The notes under the pieces: model-generated
Database searches by the model: none
The model's input: only the letters and a program-made list of their open reading frames with translations
What the model was told of the DNA's origin: nothing
Position numbers and translations under genes: made by a program
Source: Magnetococcales bacterium
GTDB taxonomy: Bacteria; Pseudomonadota; Magnetococcia; Magnetococcales; DC0425bin3
Assembly: GCA_015229045.1 (NCBI GenBank)
Contig: JADGCJ010000005.1
Coordinates: forward strand, 17,157-81,156
DNA length: 64,000 bases
Reading direction: 5' to 3'
Part shown: positions 29,818 to 39,462 of the stretch, piece by piece
Numbering within the stretch: the stretch's first letter is position 1
How the letters are laid out: each line of letters starts with the position of its first letter

Positions 29818-32800
29818 TCAATTGATGCGGCTGGCGCCCATGCGCCGATGCAAACGCTCGGCCTGGAGACAGAAGGCGTCCAGCCTGGCATCGATGCGTT
29901 GCGGAAAGGGGGCGCCATCGGTTTCGATGGCCAGAAACGGCAGGGAGGGGGTCTCTGCCAGCAGAGATGCAAGGTGTTCTTCTCCGGGACAGGCGGCCGT
30001 TTTGTTGGCCGGGGTCAGGGCATCACCCATCATTGCCTCGGCGATCCGGTTGGGCAGACAGCCAAAAGGGGCGATGGCAATGACACCGCACACCCGCGAG
30101 GCGATCTCCAGGAGTCCGTTGCCTACGGTGAGGATAGCCTCCCCGGCCAGGGCGGAGGCGATGAACTTCTCCCCGATCCGCACGATCTCCGCCACAGGTG
30201 CCGGGGCAAGGAGGAGCAGCCCCGATCGTTCCAGCAGGCGGCGCAGACGCTGTTCGTCCCGCGCCATGACCTTCTTTTGCAGGTAAAAGACAACTTTTTC
30301 CCAGGCGGACATGGTGTAGTCCACTTGTCCCCTCTCGACCAGGGCGTCGGAGTAGTGGACCCACTCGGCGATGCCGGTACACAAGGTGGCGAAGCCGCGC
30401 TCGGCCAAGCGCTCCACGAGGTGTCCCCGCGCAAAGGGGTCGCGCCGCACATAGATCTCTCCGGAGAGGGCGATCAGGGGAACCTCTCGGGCAGGACGGC
30501 GCAGGGGAATGGCGGCCAGGGTTGTCGCCGAGGTTGCCAACTGCCTCTCCAGGGCGGCCAGGGTACCCGTGGCCAGAGCAGTCAGGATGGCACTCCATTG
30601 CTGGTGCAGCAGCTCCATGGCCGCTTGTGGATCCCGGGCGTTGGCCAGCAGCATGGCGCGTATCTCCTCCATGGTGTCGGCAAGAATGATGCCCCACCAG
30701 GTGAGGCGGGAAAAGCGTGTTCCCAGTCCGCCGTAGGAGTTTTCCGAGGTCAGCGACAGCAGGGCGACATTGGGTATGGCCAGACGCTTGATCAAATCCT
30801 CCATGAAGACGGCATATTGCCCAAACCGGCAGGGTCCGGAGGCCGTGGGCATGAAGTAAACCAGAATCTCGTCGGGATCGGTGCGGGTGGCCAGATGCTG
30901 CATCAGCATGCCGGTGGTCAGGATCAGGGGGAGACACTCCTTGCCCGAGACGTGGGCGCGGCCCTGCTGCAAAACGGCGGAGTCCGTCGCCGGATGGGCG
31001 ACGGCATGGAAACCGGACAGACGCAGGGCCGTTGTCAGGGCCTCGGTGAAAAACAGTCCCACCCAGGGTACCAGCACCGTGACCCGGCGGTCGCTGGCCG
31101 GAATTTTTTCTCCGGCGGAGGTGGTGATCCAGGCCTGGCCACGCTGAAAATGCAGACGCGCCAGGGAGGGAGGGCGAAGCGATCCGGACTCCTGGTCCGG
31201 CCCTGGGATGAGAGCCTTGGCGGAACTCTTTCGGTGCCCGTCCACGACATCCAGGAAGGCCTCGATGCGTGTCTCCAGACCGGCGTCGGCCGTGTGACCA
31301 TCCAGTTCCAAAAACAGGGTGGGTTTGCGCTCCTGCTCCATGATGTCGCGAAAGTAGCCCAACAGAAAGGAGTCCGGACCGCAGCCAAAATAGGTGACGA
31401 ACACCCCGAACAGTTGCGGATGACGCGCCGTGAAGCGGGCGGTTTTCAGCAGGCGTTGTCCCAGACCCCAGTACATGTTCTCCCTGGCGGCATCGGTGGT
31501 GGCGGGCAGCATGTCGAAGGAGAGCGTTCGTATCCCCCGACTGGCCAGTTTGCCGGGGATCCCCAGATTGGCCTCCGCAGTCAGGCCGCCATAGGGGCGC
31601 GAGAAGAGGATGACGCCAATCTGGTCCGGTTCCCGGGCCAGTTCCGCCAGGAGGCGCTCCCCTTCTCTCCGGAGATTCTCTTCCCAGGTGCGTTGCTGGT
31701 GCAGGGCCTTCTGCAATGCCGCTGTGGCAAGGGGAGGGGGGATGCCCATCTCCCCGGCCATGGCGATCAGGGGGGGAGCGGCCTCCTCCAGACCGTTCGT
31801 CAGATCGAGCAGAGGCGACAGCAACCGCACACCCCGGCGCTGCAACGCCTCCAGCTCTGGGCGAAAGGCCGCCTGAAGATAAAACGGCTCGGCCTGCACG
31901 ATGGGGCACACCTGGGAAAAGGTGTGCCCCGTCTGGGCAGGAACCGCCCGGAAGTGGGGCAGAAAAAGATACTCCGGCGGGTCGTCCAGCGCGAGCAGGG
32001 TGTGGAAATAGCCATGCGCCAGCTCCGCCGGATGACACAACGCGGCGTTGCGCCGCTCGATACCCGACGTCGAGCAGGTTTCCGGCAGGATGGGTTGCCA
32101 CCCCAGGGCGGCAAAAAACTGGCTGTACAGGGGCTGGAATTGATGGAGCATGAAGCTCCGGTTCAAGCCCACCCGGCCGCGGGAGATGCCGGCGACCTTG
32201 CCGCTGACGGCAACCCGGGAGTCGTGGCGCCAGGTGATGCGATCGCAGGCGTGGCGGTCGATGCGCTCACCCTGTCGGGCGTTGACATACTTGTTGCACG
32301 CCCCACCGAAAGGCACCCGGTGACCATCCACCGCAAACACGGCAATGGCGCAGTGCCGGTCACACGCCTCGCGGGTGCCGGGGCAATAAAAACTCCGGGT
32401 CAGGGTGACCTCCTTGGCCGCGAGCGTCGTGAGGTCAAAATCACCCGGCGATACCGCTCCGGAAGAGAGGCGTTGGTCAATCTGCAAAGCCACACCCAGG
32501 GCGCCCATCAAACCAGGCTCCGGCGGCACGACGATGGGAATGCCGAGCAGTCCGGCCATGGCCAGCGGCACGGCGGGGTTGTAGCAAACCCCGCCCTGCA
32601 TGAAGACCCGTTTCCCGACAGGACGTTGGCCCTTGACCCGATTGAGATAGTTGACGCCGATGGCATAGACCAGACCGGCGACGATCTCCTCCCGACTGCA
32701 CCCCGCATGGATGGCATTGTTGATGTCGGCGGCGATGAAGGCGGCACACTGATCGCTGAACTCCGGAATGCGTTCGCCGCGCATGGCCACGGCGGCGATT

Positions 32801-34179
32801 TCCGTCAAGGGGACGCCGAGGGTCTCCCAGGCGGACTCTTCCAGGAAGGAGCCGGTTCCCGCTGCGCAGGCCTCGTTCATGGCGTAGTCGATGGGGAGAC
32901 CGTGCGCCAGGCGGGTGTATTTGGCATCCTGGCCGCCAATTTCAAACAGGGTCTCCACCTGCGGATCAAAAAAGGCCGCTGCCGTGGCGTGGGCGACAAT
33001 TTCGTTGATGATGCCCTGCGTGTCGGCATGCAGCCCGGCGAGTTGGCGGCCCGATCCCGTCATCCCCAGGCCGACGATGCGCACCTCTTCTCCGGCAGGC
33101 AGCGCCGCGACCAGTTGTGTCTGGATGGCCTGATAACAGGCCCGTGCCGCGCCGATGGGATCGCCATTGGTGCGCAGATAGATCGAGGTCAGAAAGGCGT
33201 GATCCTCCCGACGCAACAAAACTGCCTTGGTGGTCGTCGAGCCGACATCCAGACCCAGGATGCAGACATCGCCCGGACGTGGCGGCTGGGGTTGCAGCTC
33301 CTTGAACTCGACCCATGCCGCATGTCTGGCCAACGGGAGGAGAGAGCTGTTATCACGGGCGCGCCGCGTGATGATCTCTTCCCAGACAGGCAGCGGCAAG
33401 GTGGGATGGCTCGTCCCCCACAGGGCGGCGCCGAGGGCTTCAAAGCAGGTCGCCCAGGGGGCAACGACCAGATGTGGATGGTCCCGTTGCACATACTCCA
33501 GCAGCAGCCGGTTGCGGGTGACACCGCCTGTGAGCAACACCGGACCCTTTATCCGCGCCTTGACGAGCAGTTCCGTGACCTTGCTCGCCATCATCCGACA
33601 GAGTCCGGCGACGATCTTTTCCCGCTCCACCCCCTTGTTGGCGGCATGGGTGCAGTCGGATTTGCAAAAGACGGAACAGCGTCCGGAGACCGGATAGGGA
33701 TCCTCGATCCAGGGAAGGGAGACCGCCGCCTCCAGGGAGAGACCCAGGCGGCGGATCTGTTGCAGGAAAAACTCCCCTGTTCCCGAGGCGCACTTGTTGC
33801 CGGTCACCACGCCGGCTATCTGGCCATTCCGGTCGAGCGGATAGGCCAAAAAGCCCTCGCCGCCCAGTGCCACCACGGCCTGGTACCTCTCTCCCTGCAT
33901 CTCGGGGAAGGCCAGTGCCTGTTCCACGGCCCAGGGTTCAGGGATGCGTGTCAGGTTGACCCGCTGGGAGAAACTTCCCCCCGTGACGACCACGCCGACA
34001 AAAGACTCCTCTTTCCAGGTGGCAAGGAGTTGCCGCACATGGGCTTCTGGGTTGCCCTGGTGGGGACGCACCGCAGTGGCGATCACCTGCCATGTCGGGT
34101 TGCCATCGCCATCCGGACGACGCTCCAGGATGACTGCCGACAGTGTCGCAGCACCGACACAAAGTCCGAGGCTCTTCAT
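29818..34179 (-). CDS. Giant acyl-CoA dehydratase activase-like fusion protein
   Basis: About 1453 residues joining several modules of the 2-hydroxyacyl-CoA dehydratase/double-cubane-cluster system, which uses ATP hydrolysis for low-potential electron transfer. Residues 1-290 form an activator-like ASKHA domain with GNKCASGTGEFF, but its first phosphate loop is degenerate (LCVGAATLS). Residues 300-590 hold an intact second domain: LGLDVGSTTTKAVLL, EIGGQDAKYT and NEACAAGTGSFLEE. Later parts (DUF2229-like and HgdB-like) carry several cysteine motifs: FYCPGTREACDRHC, FGGACNKYVN, CSTSGIERRNAALCHP, FGCGPDSF, LELDGHTADAG and SGKECLPLI. The substrate is unknown. ATG 34179 is chosen because it starts the conserved domain. 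Confidence 0.88.
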   Translation of the reverse strand: MKSLGLCVGAATLSAVILERRPDGDGNPTWQVIATAVRPHQGNPEAHVRQLLATWKEESFVGVVVTGGSFSQRVNLTRIPEPWAVEQALAFPEMQGERYQAVVALGGEGFLAYPLDRNGQIAGVVTGNKCASGTGEFFLQQIRRLGLSLEAAVSLPWIEDPYPVSGRCSVFCKSDCTHAANKGVEREKIVAGLCRMMASKVTELLVKARIKGPVLLTGGVTRNRLLLEYVQRDHPHLVVAPWATCFEALGAALWGTSHPTLPLPVWEEIITRRARDNSSLLPLARHAAWVEFKELQPQPPRPGDVCILGLDVGSTTTKAVLLRREDHAFLTSIYLRTNGDPIGAARACYQAIQTQLVAALPAGEEVRIVGLGMTGSGRQLAGLHADTQGIINEIVAHATAAAFFDPQVETLFEIGGQDAKYTRLAHGLPIDYAMNEACAAGTGSFLEESAWETLGVPLTEIAAVAMRGERIPEFSDQCAAFIAADINNAIHAGCSREEIVAGLVYAIGVNYLNRVKGQRPVGKRVFMQGGVCYNPAVPLAMAGLLGIPIVVPPEPGLMGALGVALQIDQRLSSGAVSPGDFDLTTLAAKEVTLTRSFYCPGTREACDRHCAIAVFAVDGHRVPFGGACNKYVNARQGERIDRHACDRITWRHDSRVAVSGKVAGISRGRVGLNRSFMLHQFQPLYSQFFAALGWQPILPETCSTSGIERRNAALCHPAELAHGYFHTLLALDDPPEYLFLPHFRAVPAQTGHTFSQVCPIVQAEPFYLQAAFRPELEALQRRGVRLLSPLLDLTNGLEEAAPPLIAMAGEMGIPPPLATAALQKALHQQRTWEENLRREGERLLAELAREPDQIGVILFSRPYGGLTAEANLGIPGKLASRGIRTLSFDMLPATTDAARENMYWGLGQRLLKTARFTARHPQLFGVFVTYFGCGPDSFLLGYFRDIMEQERKPTLFLELDGHTADAGLETRIEAFLDVVDGHRKSSAKALIPGPDQESGSLRPPSLARLHFQRGQAWITTSAGEKIPASDRRVTVLVPWVGLFFTEALTTALRLSGFHAVAHPATDSAVLQQGRAHVSGKECLPLILTTGMLMQHLATRTDPDEILVYFMPTASGPCRFGQYAVFMEDLIKRLAIPNVALLSLTSENSYGGLGTRFSRLTWWGIILADTMEEIRAMLLANARDPQAAMELLHQQWSAILTALATGTLAALERQLATSATTLAAIPLRRPAREVPLIALSGEIYVRRDPFARGHLVERLAERGFATLCTGIAEWVHYSDALVERGQVDYTMSAWEKVVFYLQKKVMARDEQRLRRLLERSGLLLLAPAPVAEIVRIGEKFIASALAGEAILTVGNGLLEIASRVCGVIAIAPFGCLPNRIAEAMMGDALTPANKTAACPGEEHLASLLAETPSLPFLAIETDGAPFPQRIDARLDAFCLQAERLHRRMGASRIN

Positions 34180-34407
34180 GGTCAAAACAATCCAACTTTC
34201 ATGAATGGGGGAAGCCTCCCTCCACCCTCCGGTCATGAGAGCGCCGCGCGACTTTCACGGCGAAAGGAACAAACTGAAGAAAGAGGGGGGATAGAGAAAG
34301 GGAGATATCCCCAAGTGGACACGACTTGGAATTTGAGATACGCTGCGAGTCTCCGGGTTTGGGTATGGATATAACAAAAACGGGACGCCATAAACGGGGA
34401 GATGATC

Positions 34408-34644
34408 ATGAATGATGCCGTTCAGGTGAGGGCTGTCTGGGATGCGGAGGCCCTCGTATGGGTTGCCGAGAGTGTGGATGTCCCGGGCCTGGCTACCGAA
34501 GCCAAAACGCTTGAACAGCTCGTCCTGAAACTGGAAGTCATGATTCCAGAACTCCTGGAATTGAACGGGACTTCCTTGGACCAAAAAGCGGGTTTACCAC
34601 TGAGAATTCTTTCCGAACGGCTGATCTCTCTTGCGCATACCTAG
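34408..34644 (+). CDS. DUF1902/HicB-like antitoxin
   Basis: 78 residues, MNDAVQVRAVWDAEALVWVAES followed by VDVPGLATEAKTLEQLVLKLEVMIPEL. This is the partial RNase H-like HicB fold (DUF1902). ATG 34408 has a GGGGAG site six bases upstream. The neighbouring hicA gene, 17 bases downstream, is frameshifted, so this antitoxin appears to be an orphan. Confidence 0.8.
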   Translation: MNDAVQVRAVWDAEALVWVAESVDVPGLATEAKTLEQLVLKLEVMIPELLELNGTSLDQKAGLPLRILSERLISLAHT

Positions 34645-34661
34645 TAAACCCAAGAGTAAGC

Positions 34662-34854
34662 ATGGCAGATTTTTCCAGAGTACTCAAGGAGTTGTTGCGT
34701 CAGGCCGGTTGCGAATTTTGCCGCCACGGAAAGGGGGATCGAGATATGGTTCAGCCACCTGACGCGTTGTCATTTTGTCGTGGATTACAGGATCTTGTCG
34801 AGACATACGGCTAATGGGGTATTGAAACAGGCTGGGTTGCCAAAGGCTTTCTGA
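34662..34854 (+). pseudogene. Frameshifted HicA-type mRNA interferase
   Basis: The first codons read MADFSRVLKELLRQAGCEFCRHGKGDR, a good match to the HicA start. The rest of HicA is in another frame: S-H-L-T-R-C-H-F-V-V-D and then [13 protein letters not shown] before the stop at 34852. The intact frame instead ends at 34814. A two-base loss near GATCGAGATATGG would explain the shift, with frames meeting after GGGGGAT. The toxin is probably dead. Confidence 0.8.
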
Positions 34855-34904
34855 GAGAAGGGTCTTTGCCTATCCCGGGGTTGCATAATGGGGGGGGGAA
34901 TGAG

Positions 34905-36920
34905 ATGAAGAATTTGAAACTTTCAGTCAAACTCGGTCTGGGCTTTGCTGCGGTCCTTATGTTGACCATTCTGGTGGCCGTAGCAGGGTGGAATGGACTC
35001 TCCGGCGTGGTGAAGCGGGTGGACAATGCCTCCCGCATGACCGAGTTGGAGAACCAGGTTACCTTGGCCTTGCGTGCCGAGCGCAACTTTATCGCCGACC
35101 GTGACGAGAAACAGCTCGAAGCCGCCAACAAGGTGGTGGAAACCATCAAGAAAGAGGCTGTGGACGCCCGGGAAAAAGCCTTCAAGGATCCGACCGACAG
35201 GGAGCGTATGACACAGGTGGCCCAGTTGTCGGATCGCTATGGTCAGGCCTTTGCCGCAGTGGTTGTGGGCGACAAGAAGGCCAAAGAGAAGGTGGCCCTT
35301 TTCCGGGAGATCGGCCAGAAAGTGCTCTCTGCCATCAGCGTTCTGGAAGAGAACCAGTTGACCAAGATTCGTGGCCTGGGTAAGGCCAAGGAGGGTCAAA
35401 GCCAGGAGGATGTTGAGAAGAAGCTGGTCGAGCGTACCAGAAAGGTTGCCACGGTGATTGACATCACCAGGCTGTTCCTGGATGCGCGCATTGCGGAGAA
35501 AGAGGTCATCATCACCAACGGAAACGACGCCAGACAGACGGCTCGTGTCCAGGATGATCTTGCCAAGGCCGTAACCGCTGCCAGGGAGTTGACGTCCACC
35601 TTCAGAGATCCCAAGGATATCGGGGAGGGCAATCAGGTCGTGAATGCCTTCCTTGAATATAAACAGTCATTTGAGGAACTCCTTGCCTTGTTGCATGCCG
35701 AAGAAAAGGCCGAAAAAGAGATGATCTCTGCCCGCCTTGAGTTGAACAAGGTGGTGGACGAGGTTTTTGAAGGCCAGAAAAAGAGGATGGAAAGCGAGAT
35801 TGCCGATTCCGAAAAGATGGTGTTGTCTGGCAGCCTTCTGGCTCTGGTCATGGGTGTGTTCGTGGCCTATTTCATGGCCAGTTATCTGGTCAAATCGGTG
35901 ACCGGCTGCATTGGCAACCTGCAGCGCATGTCCGAAGGGGATATTTCCATTCGCTGCGTCGCCAGCAGTCGGGACGAACTCGGAGACATGTCCCGCGCCA
36001 TCGATTCCATGGCCACCAAACTGCGCGATGTTGTTGAAACCATCACGTCTGCCGTCGGCAATGTCACCTCCGGGGCGGCGGAGCTTTCCGATTCCGCCCA
36101 GACTCTCTCTCAGGGTGCGACGGAGCAGGCCGCGAGCATCGAAGAGACCTCGGCGGCCATGGAGCAGATGAGTGGCAACATTGCCCAGAATACGGATAAT
36201 GCTGAAACGACGGAAAAAATCTCCAGCACGGCTGCCAGAGATGCCGCCGCAGGTGGTGAGGCCGTCTCCGAGGCGGTAACCGCCATGAAGGAGATTGCCG
36301 GCAAGATTTCCATCATCGAAGAGATAGCGCGGCAGACCAATCTTCTGGCCCTCAATGCCGCCATCGAAGCGGCTCGTGCCGGCGAACATGGCAAAGGGTT
36401 TGCTGTTGTTGCAGCCGAGGTGCGCAAACTGGCCGAACGCAGTCAAACCGCTGCCGGGGAGATTGGTCACCTCTCCGCCTCCAGTGTCGAGGTGGCCGAA
36501 CGCGCTGGAGCCATCATCGGCAAGCTGGTCTCTGATATCCAGAGGACGGCACAGCTGGTGCAGGAGATCGCTGCGGCATCCCAGGAACAGAGCCAGGGTG
36601 CCGGGCAAATCAATGCGGCCATCGGGCAACTGGATCAGGTGATTCAGCAAAACGCCGCTGCATCGGAGGAGATGGCCGCCACGGCGGAGGAGATGCACAG
36701 TCAATCCCAACACCTGAGCCAGGCCATCAGCTTTTTCCGCACCGGCGAGTCGTCGTCGGCATCCAACCCGGCGGTATCCGGCAAAAAACGCTCTGCCCAG
36801 AAACATAATGCCCAGGGCAAAACCGCATCTGCTTCTGGCAAAACGCAAAAATTGTTGCCTGCTCCCAAAAAAGGCAACAACACTCCGCATGCCGATGAGC
36901 ATGAGTTTGAAAATTTTTGA
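34905..36920 (+). CDS. Methyl-accepting chemotaxis protein
   Basis: Inner-membrane chemoreceptor, about 671 residues. TM1 (about 8-30) and TM2 (about 305-328) flank a 270-residue periplasmic helical-bundle sensor. A HAMP domain (about 329-380) and the signalling domain follow; the hairpin tip reads [22 protein letters not shown] (about 493-514). The C-terminus is basic and lacks a CheR/CheB-binding pentapeptide. ATG 34905 has a GGGGGGAATGAG region upstream; an in-frame codon at 34866 would add 13 residues with no site. No che operon is nearby. Confidence 0.93.
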   Translation: MKNLKLSVKLGLGFAAVLMLTILVAVAGWNGLSGVVKRVDNASRMTELENQVTLALRAERNFIADRDEKQLEAANKVVETIKKEAVDAREKAFKDPTDRERMTQVAQLSDRYGQAFAAVVVGDKKAKEKVALFREIGQKVLSAISVLEENQLTKIRGLGKAKEGQSQEDVEKKLVERTRKVATVIDITRLFLDARIAEKEVIITNGNDARQTARVQDDLAKAVTAARELTSTFRDPKDIGEGNQVVNAFLEYKQSFEELLALLHAEEKAEKEMISARLELNKVVDEVFEGQKKRMESEIADSEKMVLSGSLLALVMGVFVAYFMASYLVKSVTGCIGNLQRMSEGDISIRCVASSRDELGDMSRAIDSMATKLRDVVETITSAVGNVTSGAAELSDSAQTLSQGATEQAASIEETSAAMEQMSGNIAQNTDNAETTEKISSTAARDAAAGGEAVSEAVTAMKEIAGKISIIEEIARQTNLLALNAAIEAARAGEHGKGFAVVAAEVRKLAERSQTAAGEIGHLSASSVEVAERAGAIIGKLVSDIQRTAQLVQEIAAASQEQSQGAGQINAAIGQLDQVIQQNAAASEEMAATAEEMHSQSQHLSQAISFFRTGESSSASNPAVSGKKRSAQKHNAQGKTASASGKTQKLLPAPKKGNNTPHADEHEFENF

Positions 36921-36959
36921 CATCTGCAAACAAGCCTGGGCCAGGATGTTGGACCTGAC

Positions 36960-36992
36960 ACCCCTCCCTGTTGTTTGATACCGGGGAGGGGT
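36960..36992 (+). terminator. Hairpin after the chemoreceptor gene
   Basis: Arms ACCCCTCCC and GGGGAGGGGT enclose a 14-base loop, 40 bases past the stop. No strong T-run follows, so termination is uncertain. Confidence 0.45.
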
Positions 36993-37115
36993 CGCGTTGC
37001 TTTACTCTGGTTGGAAACATCTTTGTCTCTTGACAGGAGATATGGTGGTTTGTTATACGGGGCGACCTCGTTCCGGAGGTGTAATTTAACATATCAAAGT
37101 TCTGGGGTTGTCGCG

Positions 37116-38012
37116 ATGTTTGATAGCAGCTGCTTGGCAGGAAAGGTTGATAGTCTTTCCGTGGGAAATGAGGGAAAAAGAATCGATGACGAAGAGAGTC
37201 TCCGAAGGAGTTTTTCTGAGGAGATTGCTGGCGCTAAAGAAAGGGTGATCATTGTTTCGGACACTCTTAATCCTGTTCTTTTTGGAAATAGAGAATTGAT
37301 ATCCCTATTCAGGGATAAGGCAGATGCCAACGTCCAGTTCAGCCTATTAAGTGGGACTTTCATTAAGACAAAAGAGAATATAAAACAGGCCAAGCCTACT
37401 CACGAGTTTCTGGAGACTTTTATTTCTGATAAAAAACATTTTAGTCTTAATGTTCGTTTTGGAAGGCCACCCATTTTGCACTACCTGTTGGTGGATGATG
37501 CTGTGGTCATTGTAGAGGTAGTTCATAAATTGGGAGAGGAGTCAAGAACATACTTCAGGTTTGAGGATAGTGATCTTGCAAGCGTCTTTTGGCATCGGTT
37601 TGAGTTTTGCGTTAACGATCTTTCGGCTCATCGAGTTTCTTCAATTAAAGAATATAGTTTCAAAAACAAATTTCCTAAAAAATATGTCAGCGAGCAGCAT
37701 AAGTATTTATTGGAAAAAGCCGATCTTGACCTCGCTGAGACACGTCCAGATCTATGGATTAAAAAGATTCTTCATTATGAGCTGAATCTTTACCATAAAA
37801 GACTTCCTTTTTCTGATTGGGATGTTGGCAGGATGCACGATGCAAATATAAGTTTTTGGGAGAAAAATCTGGATATTCTTAAAGAAAAACATTCTAACAA
37901 ATGGGTTCTTGTCGTAGGGGGAGAGGTATGTTTGACTGCTGATTCCCTCTCTGGGGTGATGGAAAGGGCGAGAGACTACGAGGTTCCCAAGCTGGTGAAA
38001 TTTGTTGGATAA
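37116..38012 (+). CDS. AT-rich hypothetical protein with PLD-like core and DUF5678-like tail
   Basis: 298 residues and clearly richer in A+T than its neighbours. Residues 40-190 alternate in a way that suggests a degenerate phospholipase D-like fold (RVIIVSDTLNP, LSLLSGTF, HYLLVDDAVVIVE, with H but no HxK). The last 45 residues, NKWVLVVGGEVCLTADSLSGVME, resemble the small DUF5678 module. No catalytic motif is complete, so function is unknown. The next gene starts 20 bases downstream, so the two form an operon. Confidence 0.6.
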   Translation: MFDSSCLAGKVDSLSVGNEGKRIDDEESLRRSFSEEIAGAKERVIIVSDTLNPVLFGNRELISLFRDKADANVQFSLLSGTFIKTKENIKQAKPTHEFLETFISDKKHFSLNVRFGRPPILHYLLVDDAVVIVEVVHKLGEESRTYFRFEDSDLASVFWHRFEFCVNDLSAHRVSSIKEYSFKNKFPKKYVSEQHKYLLEKADLDLAETRPDLWIKKILHYELNLYHKRLPFSDWDVGRMHDANISFWEKNLDILKEKHSNKWVLVVGGEVCLTADSLSGVMERARDYEVPKLVKFVG

Positions 38013-38032
38013 TGCTCCGGGGTTAACGGGAA

Positions 38033-38593
38033 ATGAGCCATTTTAGAAATAAACATACCTATCTAAGAATGATCTTGTCGGATACTTTTGGTGTTACGCA
38101 GCAAGAGAGAAATGAGCATATTTTATTCGAAAGAAATTTTCTTATTTGCAACGTAGGTTTGCGATCTAAAGAAAATAGAGAAAAGTCAGTGTTTTACGAT
38201 TTGGGTATGGATGCAGGTATCGATACATCCTGTGCCTATACTAGGGTTCATCCTGATCTATGGGATTATCTCGATATTGTTGTTACCACAGATCATCATC
38301 CGAAACCTTTGAAGGCAGCGGGAAATTGTGCTGTCGAAGCCAGTGTCGATGTACACCCGGAGATTGGAGTTATGAAATTCAGGGTGCATAGCAGCCTTGG
38401 GCCTGGCGGTTCACAATTTACATCTGGTCAGGTATTTGAAGTTATGGCCATTAAAGATGAGACTGTTCCTAAGAATGGATGCGAAATGATAAAAATCATG
38501 CTGGGAACGGCCGGGTTTCTTGACCAGAGAGAAATCAGGTTGACCTTAGCAAATGCCGTTTGTGGCTCTTATCTCTCTTATAATTCTCTTTGA
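38033..38593 (+). CDS. AT-rich hypothetical protein, possible retropepsin-like fold
   Basis: 186 residues, AT-rich, 20 bases downstream of the previous gene. The segment FYDLGMDAGIDTSCAYTRVHPDL loosely resembles an aspartic protease D-T/S-G site (here DAG) and MIKIMLGTAGFLDQREIRLTLA resembles a flap or C-terminal strand. This is weak resemblance only. The stop overlaps the TTG start of the following pseudogene by four bases. Confidence 0.55.
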   Translation: MSHFRNKHTYLRMILSDTFGVTQQERNEHILFERNFLICNVGLRSKENREKSVFYDLGMDAGIDTSCAYTRVHPDLWDYLDIVVTTDHHPKPLKAAGNCAVEASVDVHPEIGVMKFRVHSSLGPGGSQFTSGQVFEVMAIKDETVPKNGCEMIKIMLGTAGFLDQREIRLTLANAVCGSYLSYNSL

Positions 38594-39455
38594 AAAACAT
38601 TCTCATCCCCGCAATCGCATTGGTCATGGCCCTGCTGGGAGCTGCTCTGCCATCTCAGGCCGGGGTGGCTCTGGGTGATTTATGGGAGCAGTCAGCTCAT
38701 TGGTGGTGGCTCTGTTCCCCTGACAGGGACCGAATATGCACTGCTTGGCAAGCTTTTCACCAGCACCCTGACTGACTCTCCTGATGAGGCAGTGGCCTTT
38801 GACGCTGGTTTTCTTGTCGAGAAACCAGGGCCAGGAGTGGTTGTTCTCCGGGAGCAGGTCAACCGTGGGCGAGGATTTTATGCGTTTCGTTCGGGTGTTT
38901 CTTAGGCCATTTTTTTGCAGGCGCCGCACCGCTTTTTCGACCGGCTGACTGGCGAAATCGCCCTGCGTTTGTTCAAGACAGGAATGTTTCGCGGGGCAGC
39001 GTGGAACACCCGCCATCGCCGGGACGCGATCGCTCCAGCCGGGGTTTCCAGTGATCTGGCCCATATTGACAACAGTTCTTTCACAGCTCATGGGTTGGCC
39101 ATCGCCCGGGCCAATCAAGACGCGCTCATCGTACAAATCCATGGCTTCAACCAAAAAAAAAATTTACCAGAAAGAGGGGGTGGTGGCTGACATGATTGTC
39201 AGTTCCGGAACCAAGGTTCCCTCTCGGCATGCTCAACGGATAGCAGAGTGTTTGCGCAGCGCCGATCTGGGAGAGGTTCGACTCTACCCCTGGGATATCC
39301 ACAAATTGGGTGCAACCACCAATGTCACCGGCAAGGCCCTGCGTACCATGGGTTGCCAGGGATTTGTTCACATTGAAATGAGTGCCAAACCGCGGCGACG
39401 TCTGACACAGGAGAGCGACGCAATCAAGAAGCTGGCCTCGTGTCTGACAGGCTGA
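38590..39455 (+). pseudogene. Decayed exported protein, three lesions
   Basis: The TTG start at 38590 gives a signal peptide MKNILIPAIALVMALLGAALPSQA. The frame then breaks near 38680. The rest is readable in another frame as LTGTEYALLGKLFTSTLTDSPDEA to SGVS, ends at an in-frame TAG (38903-38905), and resumes in the same frame as AIFLQAPHRFFDRLTGEIALRL. Near the ten-A run at 39153-39162 the frame changes again to VVADMIVSSGTKVPSRHAQRIAE through KKLASCLTG. The family is unknown to me, but the pieces form one coherent protein of about 285 residues. Confidence 0.75.
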
Positions 39456-39462
39456 TAAAAGG

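Noticed and set aside
34720..34750. Programmed -1 frameshift in hicA at the A/G run
   Set aside because: The required shift is +1 or -2, which the run would not give by a standard -1 slip.
39153..39162. The poly-A frameshift as a sequencing error
   Set aside because: Cannot be excluded, but a separate TAG and an earlier shift make true decay more likely.
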